The translations under genes were made by a program, and so were the position numbers. 59,204 nucleotides of DNA from an uncultured Oscillospiraceae bacterium. Its GTDB lineage: Bacteria > Bacillota > Clostridia > Oscillospirales > Oscillospiraceae. Location of the stretch: positions 1 to 59,204 of the forward strand of contig CANQMK010000003.1 of the NCBI GenBank assembly GCA_947624895.1. The letters are read 5' to 3'. The notes below the pieces were generated by a model that saw only the letters and a list, made by a program, of their open reading frames with translations, was not told the origin of the DNA and did no database searches. Positions 1 to 8,056 of the stretch are shown one piece after another (within the stretch, counting starts at the first letter, position 1; each line of letters begins with the position of its first letter).

Positions 1-1085
1 CACAGCGTTGTTAGGTCTACCTGCGCCAGGTCGGCCCCGTCGGGGGTGATGGCCACATACTCACACCCCGCCCCACAGCCCCGGAGGCGCTTGATGACGC
101 AGGGGCCCTGGGAGAGGTCCACATTGAAGTGGAAGAAGTTCACCTCGGGACGCTCCAGGAGGGCGGCGGCCAGCTTCTCGTACTCCGCCTCGATGGCGGG
201 CACGTCCTCCGCCCGGAGGGCCCAGGGCTTGTCCGGCTCGGACACCACCGGCTCGATGGACACGTGCCGGAAGCCCAGGTCGGCGTAGTGGAGCACGTCG
301 GCGGCAAAGTCCAGGTTCTCCCGGGTGAAGGTGCCCCGGACGTAGTAGTCCTTGGGGCCCCGCTGGGAGACCAGCTTCTGAAACTTGGGGACGATCACGT
401 CATAGCTCCCCTGCCCTCCCGGCGTGGGACGCATACGGTCGTTCACCTCCCGGCGGCCATCCAGGGAGAGGACCACGTTGGACATCTCCCGGTTGAGGTA
501 GTCGATGGTCTCGTCGTCCAGGAGGACGCCGTTGGTGGTGAGGGTGAAGCGGAAGTTCTTGTCGTGGGTCTTCTCCACGCTCCGGGCGTACTCCACCGTC
601 CGCCGCACCGTGTCCATGGCCATCAGCGGCTCCCCGCCGAAGAAGTCCACCTCCAAATTCCGTCGTTTGCCGGACTTCTCTATGACGAAGTCGATGGCCC
701 GCTGGGCGGTCTCGAAGGACATGGTCATGCGCTTGCCGGTGCCGAAGTCCCCGGTGGAGGCGAAGCAGTAGCGACAGCGGAGGTTGCAGTCGTGGGAGAC
801 GTGGAGGCACAGGGCCTTGATGGGGGGCTCCTCCCCCAGGTAGGCCATGGCGGGGGCGTTGATGTAGTCGTCCCGGGTGAACAGGAGGCCCTGGTCGTAA
901 AGGGCCTTTAGCTCCTCCCAGGCGGGGCCGGCCCTCTGGGGCTTCTGGGAGAAGTCGGGGTCCTGTCCCTGGGCGGCGATCAGGGCGTTGAGGGCGTCGT
1001 AGGCGGTCCGGTCCAGCACGTGGACCGCGCCGCTGTTCACGTCCACGGCGATGTAGACGCCCAGGGCTTCAAAGGTGTGTACCAT
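1..1085 (-). CDS. scfB: SCIFF peptide maturase, radical SAM (3' end cut by window edge)
   Basis: Radical SAM enzyme that installs thioether cross-links in the SCIFF peptide encoded just upstream. The frame opens with ATG at 1085 and stays open to the window edge, about 361 codons. The cluster DCNLRCRYCFA (near 740-790) is the CxxxCxxC site for the radical SAM 4Fe-4S cluster, and the N-terminus contains DVNSGAVHVLD, typical of the family. A C-terminal SPASM domain would be expected beyond the edge. It follows scfA in the same direction, as usual in Clostridia. The long plus-strand reading frames over it are GC-rich shadows. Confidence 0.93.
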   Translation of the reverse strand, partial: MVHTFEALGVYIAVDVNSGAVHVLDRTAYDALNALIAAQGQDPDFSQKPQRAGPAWEELKALYDQGLLFTRDDYINAPAMAYLGEEPPIKALCLHVSHDCNLRCRYCFASTGDFGTGKRMTMSFETAQRAIDFVIEKSGKRRNLEVDFFGGEPLMAMDTVRRTVEYARSVEKTHDKNFRFTLTTNGVLLDDETIDYLNREMSNVVLSLDGRREVNDRMRPTPGGQGSYDVIVPKFQKLVSQRGPKDYYVRGTFTRENLDFAADVLHYADLGFRHVSIEPVVSEPDKPWALRAEDVPAIEAEYEKLAAALLERPEVNFFHFNVDLSQGPCVIKRLRGCGAGCEYVAITPDGADLAQVDLTTL

Positions 1086-1117
1086 TTCGTTCGTTCCTTT
1101 CTCGGCGTCGGCAAGGA

Positions 1118-1147
1118 AAAGGGGTGGGCGCGGGCCCACCCCTTTTC
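1118..1147 (-). terminator. Hairpin between scfA and scfB
   Basis: Arms AAAAGGGGTGGGC and GCCCACCCCTTTT form a strong stem in the gap between scfA and scfB. On the minus strand it ends in a T-run, so it may act as a partial terminator that keeps the small peptide mRNA more abundant than the maturase mRNA. That role is inferred. Confidence 0.6.
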
Positions 1148-1161
1148 ATCCTCCGCCTGGT

Positions 1162-1311
1162 TCAGCGGTTCTCGCTGTTCTCACACTTCTGGTTGGCCAC
1201 CGTGCAGGAGGTCTTGCAGGCGGACTGGCAAGACGTCTGGCACTCGCCGCAGCCGCCGTGGGCCGCGCTCTTTTTCAGGGTGGCGCCGTTCAAGGTGCGG
1301 ATATGCTCCAT
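1162..1311 (-). CDS. scfA: SCIFF peptide (six cysteines in forty-five), 49 aa
   Basis: Ribosomally made precursor peptide of a near-universal Clostridia system of unknown function; the neighbouring radical SAM enzyme forms its thioethers. Translation gives 49 residues beginning MEHIRTLNGATLKKS. The cysteine pattern is CGEC...SC...AC...SC...KC: six cysteines, four of them evenly spaced. ATG at 1311 follows AGGGAGGGAGATCCA. Confidence 0.93.
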   Translation of the reverse strand: MEHIRTLNGATLKKSAAHGGCGECQTSCQSACKTSCTVANQKCENSENR

Positions 1312-1375
1312 TGGATCTCCCTCCCTATCTTCCTGAGTTGAGAAGGATTATACCACACCTGTTTGAAAATTTCAA

Positions 1376-1789
1376 TCACTTTCGCCTTTTTTTCTTGGGC
1401 CGTGCGCCAAAAAGCCCCGCCAGGGCCCCGCCGCACAGGCATCCGCAGACCAGGGGCAGGCCCCGCTCCTCGATGGCGGCGGCGCGGTAGAGCAGCAGGC
1501 CCGCCGTCAGCAGGATCAGAAAGAGGACCGCCCCGGTGAGGAGGCCCACGATCAGGCTCCGGCCCTTGCACCGGCTCACCGCCACCGTCCCCCCCGTCAG
1601 GCTCCCCAGCACGCAGGCGCACACGCTGAGGGCGCCGGTGTGGTCCTGGCTCAGGTGGCCGCCGGAGATGAGCACGGCGCAGACAAAGAGGAACAGCAGG
1701 CCCACCAGCGCCCCGATCCCGGCGCCGATGAGCACCTGGGTCATGCACCGCAGGGCCCAGGCCCCCTGCTCCTCGTCTGTTTTCCTCAT
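1376..1789 (-). CDS. TIGR04086-type membrane protein
   Basis: 137-residue integral membrane protein with about four hydrophobic segments (roughly residues 17-42, 50-72, 80-104 and 112-130), many small residues and a basic KKKRRK tail. Position between yajC and scfA matches the TIGR04086 family, which keeps this place in many Clostridia. Function unknown. Confidence 0.8.
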   Translation of the reverse strand: MRKTDEEQGAWALRCMTQVLIGAGIGALVGLLFLFVCAVLISGGHLSQDHTGALSVCACVLGSLTGGTVAVSRCKGRSLIVGLLTGAVLFLILLTAGLLLYRAAAIEERGLPLVCGCLCGGALAGLFGARPKKKRRK

Positions 1790-1857
1790 AAAAGCACCCT
1801 CCCCTCACGTCTTTGAGAAAAGACTATGAGGGGAGGGACAGGTCCATGCCTGATTTT

Positions 1858-2130
1858 TTACTTGGTCTCCTCGGAGAACTGGGTCCCCTTGGAGGAGACG
1901 GCCCACTTGGTGAACTCAATGCGGACCCGGTCGGCCCCCGTCTCGATGACGATGGTGTTCTCCTTCACCGCGCAGATGGTGCCGATGATGCCGCCGATGG
2001 TGGTGATCTCATCCCCCACCGCCAGGCTGGAGCGCATGGCGGCGGCCTCCTTCTTGCGCTTGTTCTCCGGGCGGATGAGCATAAAGTACATCAAGACCAG
2101 CATCAGGACCAGAGGCAGTATCATTCCCAT
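1858..2130 (-). CDS. yajC: Preprotein translocase subunit YajC
   Basis: Small partner of SecDF at the Sec translocon. The 90 residues start with one membrane helix (LPLVLMLVLMYFMLIRP) and continue with RPENKRKKE and GDEITTIGGIIGTI, the family core. ATG at 2130 lies downstream of AGGAGGGAATTGG. It follows tgt, the standard tgt-yajC order. Confidence 0.92.
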   Translation of the reverse strand: MGMILPLVLMLVLMYFMLIRPENKRKKEAAAMRSSLAVGDEITTIGGIIGTICAVKENTIVIETGADRVRIEFTKWAVSSKGTQFSEETK

Positions 2131-2206
2131 GGATCCAATTCCCTCCTCGTGTAGTTTCCGTGACTTGTACATTATAGCGGCTTTTCCGGTCTTTGGCAAG
2201 CCTTTT

Positions 2207-3343
2207 TTATTCCTCCAGCCGCCCGTCCAGCTTTTCGGCGTATTCCCGCCGGAAGGCGTCGAAGTTCCCCTCGTCCAGGGCCTGACGGATCCGGGCCATG
2301 AGGGTGTTGTAAAAATAGAGGTTGTGCTGGACGGCCAGGCGCATGGCCAGCATCTCCCCGGCCACGAAGAGGTGGCGCAGGTAGGCCCGGGAGAACCGGC
2401 GGCACGCGGGGCAGTCGCAGGCGGGGTCGATGGGACCCTCGTCGGTCTTGTAGCGCTCGTTTTTGATGTTGATCCACCCGCCCCAGGTGTAGAGCTTGCC
2501 GTGGCGGGCGTTCCGGGCGGGCATGACGCAGTCGAAGAAGTCCACCCCCCGCCAGACCGCCTCGAGGATGTTGCCGGGGGTGCCCACCCCCATGAGGTAG
2601 CGGGGCTTGTCCACCGGCATATGGGGCTCCACCGCGTCGATGATGTCATACATGGTCTGGGTGGGCTCCCCCACCGCCAGGCCGCCGATGGCGTAGCCGT
2701 CGCAGTCCAGCTTGGCGATCTCCTTCATATGCCAGACCCGGAGATCGGGGTAGGTGCCCCCCTGGTCGATGCCAAAGAGCTGCTGGCCGGGGTTGACGCA
2801 GTCGGGCCGGGCGCAGAGCGCGTCGTGCTTGGCCTTGCACCGCTCCAGCCAGCGCAGGGTCCGCTCGCAGGAGGCCTTCACGTATTCATAGGGGGATGGG
2901 TTCTCCACGCACTCGTCAAAGGCCATGGCCACGTCGCTGCCCAGGTTGGACTGGATGGTCATGGACTCCTCCGGGCCCATGAAGACCCGGCGGCCATCGA
3001 TGTGGCTGGCGAAGGTGACCCCCTCCTCCCGAATGTCCCGCAGCTGGGCCAGGGAGAAGACCTGGAACCCGCCGGAGTCGGTGAGGATGGGGCCGTCCCA
3101 GCCCATGAATTTGTGGAGTCCGCCCATCTGCCGGACCACCTCGTCCCCCGGGCGGAGGTGGAGGTGGTAGGTGTTGGACAGCTCGATCTGACAGCCCAGC
3201 TCCACCAGGTCCGGGGCGGACACCGCCCCCTTGATGGCCCCCTGGGTGCCCACATTCATAAAGACCGGGGTCTGGGCGGTCCCGTGGGGACAGGTGAATA
3301 CCCCCCGCCGGGCCCGGCCCTGGGTGCTCAGCAGTTCAAACAT
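2207..3343 (-). CDS. tgt: Queuine tRNA-ribosyltransferase
   Basis: Exchanges guanine-34 of GU(N) tRNAs for preQ1 in queuosine synthesis. Full length at 378 residues. It shows LTDSGGFQVFSL with the general catalytic Asp, the second active-site region FFDCVMPARNARHG, and the zinc site CDCPAC with a later Cys/His. In most bacteria queA lies directly upstream. Here the upstream gene is reduced to its last codons, with phage DNA beyond. Confidence 0.96.
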   Translation of the reverse strand: MFELLSTQGRARRGVFTCPHGTAQTPVFMNVGTQGAIKGAVSAPDLVELGCQIELSNTYHLHLRPGDEVVRQMGGLHKFMGWDGPILTDSGGFQVFSLAQLRDIREEGVTFASHIDGRRVFMGPEESMTIQSNLGSDVAMAFDECVENPSPYEYVKASCERTLRWLERCKAKHDALCARPDCVNPGQQLFGIDQGGTYPDLRVWHMKEIAKLDCDGYAIGGLAVGEPTQTMYDIIDAVEPHMPVDKPRYLMGVGTPGNILEAVWRGVDFFDCVMPARNARHGKLYTWGGWINIKNERYKTDEGPIDPACDCPACRRFSRAYLRHLFVAGEMLAMRLAVQHNLYFYNTLMARIRQALDEGNFDAFRREYAEKLDGRLEE

Positions 3344-3355
3344 AGCCCTCTCCTC

Positions 3356-3382
3356 TTAGTAGATGAACATGGCGTCCCCGAT
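3356..3382 (-). pseudogene. queA: 3' remnant of queA at the prophage junction (attachment site)
   Basis: Reading the minus strand just upstream of tgt gives ...NIGDAMFIY and TAA. GDAMFI is the conserved C-terminus of S-adenosylmethionine:tRNA ribosyltransferase-isomerase (QueA), the usual gene before tgt. The frame upstream does not resemble QueA and soon meets a stop, then the HicAB region. The simplest reading is phage integration in the queA 3' end, with the att core inside these codons. The rest of queA should lie beyond the right end of the prophage. Confidence 0.7.
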
Positions 3383-3434
3383 ATTCACGGGAAGCGTGAA
3401 CTGGGTAAATATCCACCCACATTGTATCGAAGAA

Positions 3435-3462
3435 AGGCGTGGCAGTCAAGACCGCCACGCCT
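3435..3462 (-). terminator. Terminator after hicB
   Basis: Stem arms AGGCGTGGC (3435-3443) and GCCACGCCT (3454-3462), followed on the minus strand by TTTCTT. It ends the hicAB transcript just inside the prophage edge. Confidence 0.7.
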
Positions 3463-3468
3463 CCTTCT

Positions 3469-3906
3469 TCAAATACTTTCCTTAGCGGTCCGACCGGCAG
3501 GCCGGATGCCCGCTGTGTCGAGGATAGCCTCCTCCAACAGCTTCGAGCAATTCAGCCCCCGCTCTTGGGCAAGCTCCCGGACCCATGCCGGAATGGTTAC
3601 ATTGGTCTTTACCCGCCGATTGTCCAGTTCATCCCGGACGATGCTTGGGAAAATCGTTACCGGGCAGACCAAGAAACCGTCTGCCGTTTCAGGGTCGACC
3701 TCCAGAACGGCCGAGGGTTCAGGAACGGGGTCGCCGTCCTGCTCCAGCCCGTAGATGTGGAGGCCGAGGGCGTCCTGGGCGTTTTTCTGTGCCTCTGCCA
3801 GCGTTTCCCCGTAGCTCGTGCAGCCCGGCAGATCGGGAAAATACACGCCGAAAGCAGTACCCTCGGCAGGCTCAAATACGCCCTGGTAAGTGAGTTTCTT
3901 CAACAT
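3469..3906 (-). CDS. hicB: HicB antitoxin
   Basis: Antitoxin and likely autorepressor of the HicAB pair. Residues about 1-75 show the HicB partial RNase-H-like fold (FGVYFPDLPGCTSYGETLAEA). Residues about 95-135 form a ribbon-helix-helix DNA-binding domain (KTNVTIPAWVRELAQE...). ATG at 3906 is chosen because AAGGAGGAGTCAGT precedes it; the open frame upstream overlaps hicA. 145 residues. Confidence 0.9.
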   Translation of the reverse strand: MLKKLTYQGVFEPAEGTAFGVYFPDLPGCTSYGETLAEAQKNAQDALGLHIYGLEQDGDPVPEPSAVLEVDPETADGFLVCPVTIFPSIVRDELDNRRVKTNVTIPAWVRELAQERGLNCSKLLEEAILDTAGIRPAGRTAKESI

Positions 3907-3941
3907 ACTGACTCCTCCTTGTCGGATTGCAGGACCGGAGC

Positions 3942-4130
3942 TCATTTGAGCCCCGCCTGCTTCATGATACTGTTCAATGTCCCTTTTGGGATGTCGCCAC
4001 CGTGAGAGGGGACCGTCACCTTCCCCGGCTTGGTCGGATGCCGGAGCTGAATATGCGACCCCTTGGTTCGGTTGTCGATCTCCTGCCATCCATCATTGTG
4101 CAGGATTCTCAAGACCTCTCGCACGGTCAT
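3942..4130 (-). CDS. hicA: HicA toxin (mRNA interferase)
   Basis: Double-stranded-RNA-binding-fold ribonuclease of a type II toxin-antitoxin pair. 62 residues with the usual layout: REVLRILHNDGW, then GSHIQLRHP containing the catalytic His, and the C-terminal GTLNSIMKQAGL. ATG at 4130 is preferred over a GTG nine bases upstream because AAGAAGGTG lies six bases before it. Toxin first, antitoxin second, as is normal for HicAB. Confidence 0.9.
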   Translation of the reverse strand: MTVREVLRILHNDGWQEIDNRTKGSHIQLRHPTKPGKVTVPSHGGDIPKGTLNSIMKQAGLK

Positions 4131-4158
4131 GGTGTACACCTTCTTTCTTTGTAACTTT

Positions 4159-4213
4159 ATTATACTCCTATTTTATGCGTATGTCAATAGAAAAATACGC
4201 ATATTTTAGGAGT
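4159..4213 (-). promoter_or_regulatory. hicAB promoter inside a large inverted repeat
   Basis: Minus-strand -35 TTGACA (4182-4187), 17-bp spacer and -10 TATAAT (4159-4164). Two 18-bp arms, 4164-4181 and 4196-4213, form a near-perfect inverted repeat that overlaps the -35, the spacer and the edge of the -10. They differ only in the central A/T run. This is a likely HicB operator for autorepression. Confidence 0.82.
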
Positions 4214-4223
4214 ATGCACACCG

Positions 4224-4255
4224 CAAAAAGAGAGCCGGGGCCTCCCCGGCTCTCT
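4224..4255 (-). terminator. Terminator of the 16-kb early operon
   Basis: Arms AGAGCCGGGG (4231-4240) and CCCCGGCTCT (4244-4253), with TTTTT following on the minus strand. It ends the operon that starts near 16.05 kb. Confidence 0.85.
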
Positions 4256-4262
4256 CTGCTGG

Positions 4263-4529
4263 TTACTCGGTTGTCAAGGTCCTCTGCCGCCGCACGTCCT
4301 CTGCGGCATAGATGGCATCCACAACCCTGCAATCCCCTTCCAGGGCGTTCAGGGCTTCCTCCACCCCTTTGATGTAGTCCCAGATGGCGTAGAACGTGCA
4401 GATCGCCATATCGGCCCTCTCCCGTTCCTCTGGCGCCACCTCCAGGTCCAGGTACATCCCCTCATAGGCGTTCATGAGGGCCTGCGCCGTCTGCACCTTC
4501 TGGATGGCCTCACTCAAATTCTGGTTCAT
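4263..4529 (-). CDS. Small helical phage protein, paralogue of the 27448 gene
   Basis: 88 residues, mostly helical and acidic, no known domain recognised. It resembles the protein at 27448-27705: both have an (A/E)(Y/F)E..YL segment, an EERxR segment, FYxxxD and a C-terminal V..AI(Y/F)A. ATG at 4529 follows AAAGGAGATAGAGCC; the open frame upstream is disregarded. Last gene before a terminator. Confidence 0.75.
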   Translation of the reverse strand: MNQNLSEAIQKVQTAQALMNAYEGMYLDLEVAPEERERADMAICTFYAIWDYIKGVEEALNALEGDCRVVDAIYAAEDVRRQRTLTTE

Positions 4530-4682
4530 GGCTCTATCTCCTTTTGTGTAGTATTGGCGCTCTCGCACCGGAGTAAGAGCCTCAAAATTATCAGTTGCGA
4601 GGGTGGGGAGCTTTACGGTCCCGTGCGAGCGTCCGGGCAGTTTACCCTTTTTGCTTCCCGCACCTCTATTGTACAGCATCCC

Positions 4683-5438
4683 TTACTTTGTTGCACCACC
4701 AACAAAACGCCCCAGGATTTCCTCGGCCTCGTCATGGCGTCCGTCAAGGCACATCTCGAAGATGTACAGGCTGTCCCGCACCGACATGACCGGGGCCGGG
4801 AGCGTGTCCTGGTGGATCGTGTCCAGGTACAGCTCCTCCATCTCGTGAGTTCCAAGACCGGAGGCCGTGACAGCTTCCTTCGCCCTTTTGGCGGTGTTCC
4901 TGTTCACCGCAGGCCCGGAGCCCGTGCCGTTCAGATCAAAGTAGAACGACAGCATCAGGGCCTTCAGCTCGTCCGTCCTGGCGCCCTCTTCCCGAAGTGC
5001 GGCTGCCATGAGGTACAGATCCTCTCCGCAACAGCCAAGCTGGCCGCTTTGGAGATGCTGGTTGTACCTGGCGGCGTATTCCTCGTAACTGCCGATTTTA
5101 TCTGTCGTCATGTCGGTGTCCTCCGTATCAAACAGGGGGCGTTCCGTACCAAAACGCCTCCCATGCGTGATTATACCACCCTGTTCCGTTATTGTGAAGC
5201 CTGAAAGCGTACCAGAATCTCCAGAAACGGCGCAGAACGTTTCTTTTTCTTCTCCGTGGGTGTGAGGGTGTCCAGCGGTAAAATCGCCGTGGCGGGGCTC
5301 TACGGTGGCTTTACGCAGGCCGTTCAAAATAGCCTCTTCCGACGGGGTGAACCTGAGGGTGGCGGACTTGTTTCCCCTGAGCCTCACCGTCAACTCTCCA
5401 ATCTCCGGCCACTGGAATGTCAACTTCTCTTCGCTCAT
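4683..5438 (-). CDS. Unknown phage protein, possibly two genes in one frame
   Basis: 251 residues, no family recognised. The first ~105 residues carry FQWPEIGELTVRLRGNKSATLRF and a histidine-rich stretch. The rest starts at an internal ATG (5111) with its own GGAGGACACCGAC site, giving MTTDKIGSYEEYAARYNQ. No stop separates the parts, so this may be a fusion or one gene with an internal translation start. Confidence 0.65.
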   Translation of the reverse strand: MSEEKLTFQWPEIGELTVRLRGNKSATLRFTPSEEAILNGLRKATVEPRHGDFTAGHPHTHGEEKETFCAVSGDSGTLSGFTITEQGGIITHGRRFGTERPLFDTEDTDMTTDKIGSYEEYAARYNQHLQSGQLGCCGEDLYLMAAALREEGARTDELKALMLSFYFDLNGTGSGPAVNRNTAKRAKEAVTASGLGTHEMEELYLDTIHQDTLPAPVMSVRDSLYIFEMCLDGRHDEAEEILGRFVGGATK

Positions 5439-5725
5439 GTCTCAGCCTTTTTCCCGTCACTGCAAAAGTCGTCGGGTTCCTTTGCTTTGGGGGACAGCGG
5501 GCTCTCGAAGCAGAAACGCCGCTCCTCATTCTTGAAGGACGGGTGCTTCAGATAATACTCACACTCCCGGCAATAGACCCCGCCGGCAGCATGGACGGGG
5601 TCAACAGCGGGTTCGAGCTCTATGCTCTGGTCTATCTCCGCCGCAATATGCAACGGGCAGGCAGTGTCATCCGTGATAAAACCGAAGGACTTCTTGAGGG
5701 ACTCCCTACTCACCAGGTCGGTCAT
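5435..5725 (-). CDS. Cysteine-rich zinc-binding-like protein
   Basis: 96 residues. CRECEYY followed by FCFE and PDDFCSDGKK gives a four-to-five cysteine pattern seen in many small phage zinc-ribbon proteins. It overlaps both neighbours by a few bases, indicating translational coupling. Role unknown. Confidence 0.72.
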   Translation of the reverse strand: MTDLVSRESLKKSFGFITDDTACPLHIAAEIDQSIELEPAVDPVHAAGGVYCRECEYYLKHPSFKNEERRFCFESPLSPKAKEPDDFCSDGKKAET

Positions 5726-6191
5726 CAGCTATCGCTCCTTTCGCATTATCCCTGGCCGCAGATCGGAACATCATCAGCAGCATCTCAGACACCGGACGGC
5801 TCCTGTCCGACCGATGCGCCTTTTTCACGCAAGTCAGGAAGTCGCCGGCAGGGCAATAGACGCCGACCCACCACGGTATCGTGGCCCCAATCTGCTCGTA
5901 AACCTCCTGCGGCATGACGTAGTAGTTGAAGTCGCCGATGAAGTTGTGCCCGTTCTTGCTGTGATAGTCCTCCACGGATGACTTGACCTCAAAGCAGTAG
6001 AAGTCTCCCTTTTCGATGCCGGACACGGTGTTGTTCAGTGGCTTGAACCTCATATAGTCCACACGGATCTGGTGCTCGGTGCCGTAGTCGAAGGTCACTT
6101 CCCTGGCGATGTATATTCTGGGGTCTCGGTGCGGGTTCAGATGCCGCTCCAGCATTTCCGAGAGTTGCTTCGTCGTTTCCGCCCTACCCAT
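5706..6191 (-). CDS. Putative PD-(D/E)XK-fold nuclease, MmcB-like
   Basis: 161 residues. The centre reads RVDYMRF...KGDFYCFEVKSS, i.e. an Asp strand followed by E-x-K. This is the signature of PD-(D/E)XK nucleases such as MmcB-like proteins. It ends inside the next gene and overlaps the methyltransferase upstream, suggesting a linked role in DNA metabolism. Assignment is from motif only. Confidence 0.6.
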   Translation of the reverse strand: MGRAETTKQLSEMLERHLNPHRDPRIYIAREVTFDYGTEHQIRVDYMRFKPLNNTVSGIEKGDFYCFEVKSSVEDYHSKNGHNFIGDFNYYVMPQEVYEQIGATIPWWVGVYCPAGDFLTCVKKAHRSDRSRPVSEMLLMMFRSAARDNAKGAIADDRPGE

Positions 6192-7110
6192 GAGCTCCGT
6201 CCTCCTTCTTTGCGGTGGCCACTGCGGCGATCCGCTCTATTGCCATCCTCCTGTACTGAGGGTTGATCTCTACGCCCACAAAGTCCCTTCCAAGCCTCTT
6301 TGCTACTGCGCCGGTCGTTCCGCTGCCGGAAAATGGGTCAAGGACGACTCCGCCCTCAGGACATCCCGCCAGGATGCAGGGCTCTACCAGCTTTTCGGGA
6401 AACACGGCAAAGTGCTCGCTCCTATACCCGCCGGTGGTAATCGACCAGACATCACGCTTGTTCCGCCGGTCCCCAAAGCGTGGGCGGACCGTTTTCATCG
6501 CCCTTCCGTTTCTCCCTGGTTGCTTAAATGATCCCATCTGGGCCTCTATATCTTGCCTCAGCCGCTTCACCGTGGATACAGACATCGGTTCGCTGATCGC
6601 CTCTGCGTCAAAGTAGTATTTCGGGCTCTTGGAGAGTAGGAAGATGTACTCGTGGCTCCGAGTGCATCTATCCTTTACGCTCTCAGGCATGGTGTTCGGC
6701 TTGGACCAGATGATGTCCTGCCGCAGATACCACCCATCCGCTCTGAGTGCAAACGCCAGCATCCACGGTATTCCGATTATGTCCTTCCGCTTATACCCCT
6801 TCGGTACGCTCTTCGCCGTGTGCCCATGCGAGTTTCTGGTGTTCGTCGGCGCCTGGGAACCAGAGCTCGTAGCGTAGCTGTCCCCGATGTTGACCCAAAG
6901 TGTTCCATCGTGGCGCAGGACCCGGTAAACCTCCCGGAAGACTTCCAGCAGATCGGCTATGTACTCTTCCGGCGTCCCCTCCATGCCTATCTGTCCGGCC
7001 ACCTTGTAGTTCCTCAGGTTGTAGTACGGAGGCGATGTCACGCAGGTGTTGATGCTCTCGCTCTCCAGATCTTTCAGCCTGTCGGCGGCATCCCCGTACA
7101 AAATCTTCAC
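6184..7110 (-). CDS. DNA adenine/cytosine-N4 methyltransferase
   Basis: SAM-dependent amino-methyltransferase of the beta order: catalytic motif TSPPYYNLRNY near residue 29 and SAM-binding DPFSGSGTTGAVA near residue 270. GTG at 7110 after AGGGGGCGATGAT is the likely start; the longer open frame overlaps the previous gene. About 308 residues. No cognate restriction enzyme recognised, so probably an orphan protecting phage DNA or marking promoters. Confidence 0.88.
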   Translation of the reverse strand: MKILYGDAADRLKDLESESINTCVTSPPYYNLRNYKVAGQIGMEGTPEEYIADLLEVFREVYRVLRHDGTLWVNIGDSYATSSGSQAPTNTRNSHGHTAKSVPKGYKRKDIIGIPWMLAFALRADGWYLRQDIIWSKPNTMPESVKDRCTRSHEYIFLLSKSPKYYFDAEAISEPMSVSTVKRLRQDIEAQMGSFKQPGRNGRAMKTVRPRFGDRRNKRDVWSITTGGYRSEHFAVFPEKLVEPCILAGCPEGGVVLDPFSGSGTTGAVAKRLGRDFVGVEINPQYRRMAIERIAAVATAKKEDGAHG

Positions 7111-7111
7111 A

Positions 7112-7411
7112 TCATCGCCCCCTTGGCGTCTCTGCCATATCGTACTTCTCCGAGATTCTGGCCTTGTAGCAACGGTCTGACTCGCCCGTCTCCCTGCGTA
7201 GGCCCCACATTTCACCGAACCTGTCGAGTTCGGCACCGGTCACAATGGCGGGGAACAGTCTTTTTTTGATGGCTCTCGTCATCCGACGTGCCTGGGCCGA
7301 GTAATTCTTTGCAAATCTATACGCCGGCGGACACTTTATCCTCAGCCACAGCATCCGCAACATAATCCGTGCCCTCAGGCGCAACGATCTGAGCAACCAC
7401 ATTACCACCAC
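7112..7411 (-). CDS. Small basic protein with a baseplate-like motif
   Basis: 99 residues, very basic N-terminus. The C-terminal third reads GAELDRFGEMWGLRRETGES and then a YKARI segment, a motif common in phage virion and baseplate proteins (GxxLDxxA...GESDxxYRxRI). It is not near the tail module, so its use here is unclear. Confidence 0.6.
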   Translation of the reverse strand: MVVMWLLRSLRLRARIMLRMLWLRIKCPPAYRFAKNYSAQARRMTRAIKKRLFPAIVTGAELDRFGEMWGLRRETGESDRCYKARISEKYDMAETPRGR

Positions 7412-7824
7412 TCCGGCTTCATAAAGCCGATGACAGGAGCCAGCGGCAGGGTAGCTCCGTACTTCACCGCCAGGGCCTTGAGGACACTCTCGCCTACCGC
7501 AAAGCTGTCACAGACACACTTTGCGGTGGCTTCTCCCCTCTTGTTTCTGACCATGACGGTGTCGCCCTCCTTCAGTTTCTTTCCTTCCGGCACCGAGAAC
7601 AGGTAGTGGCCGTTGTCGCCGAAGTGCTTCACGACTACGACTGTTTCCATTTGTTCTGCGCCTTCTCTCATCAGAGCGGAGATGGCAACCGTGCAGGCGC
7701 AGTAAAGCTCCCTGCTCTCATTACTCAGGTTTCCGTATGAGGGCTCTTTGCCGTCGTGGCCCAGGTTGAGCAACATAGAGCACCGACATCTTTCCAAAAC
7801 TTCTTTGGCCTCACTGTAATCCAT
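7402..7824 (-). CDS. Unknown phage protein
   Basis: 140 residues, no recognised family. Contains a segment like those that bind RNA or nucleotides in a beta fold (LKEGDTVMVRNKRGEATAKC) near residue 90. ATG at 7824 follows AAGGAGGAGAAGAAGC; the extra upstream codons are left out. Confidence 0.72.
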   Translation of the reverse strand: MDYSEAKEVLERCRCSMLLNLGHDGKEPSYGNLSNESRELYCACTVAISALMREGAEQMETVVVVKHFGDNGHYLFSVPEGKKLKEGDTVMVRNKRGEATAKCVCDSFAVGESVLKALAVKYGATLPLAPVIGFMKPEWW

Positions 7825-8056
7825 GCTTCTTCTCCTCCTTGTGGACGGGGTCATCTTTTCCAAGAACGGGGTACTCTACCTCGCCCCCCTTTTTGATGAC
7901 TACCCTATATTTTTTGTTGATCCCCCGCTTGGAGCGGTTCGCCAGTGCGTAGAAGCTATCCATGCTGGCGCATCCCAGGGCCTTCTTGCACTCTTTGGCA
8001 TTTCCTTCGGCCAACAGCTCTCCGCTGTATCGGTCGTAGACTGCATAGTAGTTCAT
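7811..8056 (-). CDS. Small phage protein with SxDxFY helix-turn-like motif
   Basis: 81 residues: YAVYDRYSGELLAEGNAKEC, then ALGCASMDSFYALANRS and KRGINKKYRV. This resembles a widespread small Clostridia phage family with a short DNA-binding-like region. Function not known. Overlaps both neighbours. Confidence 0.72.
   Translation of the reverse strand: MNYYAVYDRYSGELLAEGNAKECKKALGCASMDSFYALANRSKRGINKKYRVVIKKGGEVEYPVLGKDDPVHKEEKKHGLQ

Noticed and set aside
1826-3754. Long plus-strand frames over host genes (and similar ones at 17624-19594, 41187-43532, 48321-50000)
   Set aside because: They mirror strong minus-strand genes in GC-rich DNA, lack RBS and have low-complexity composition.
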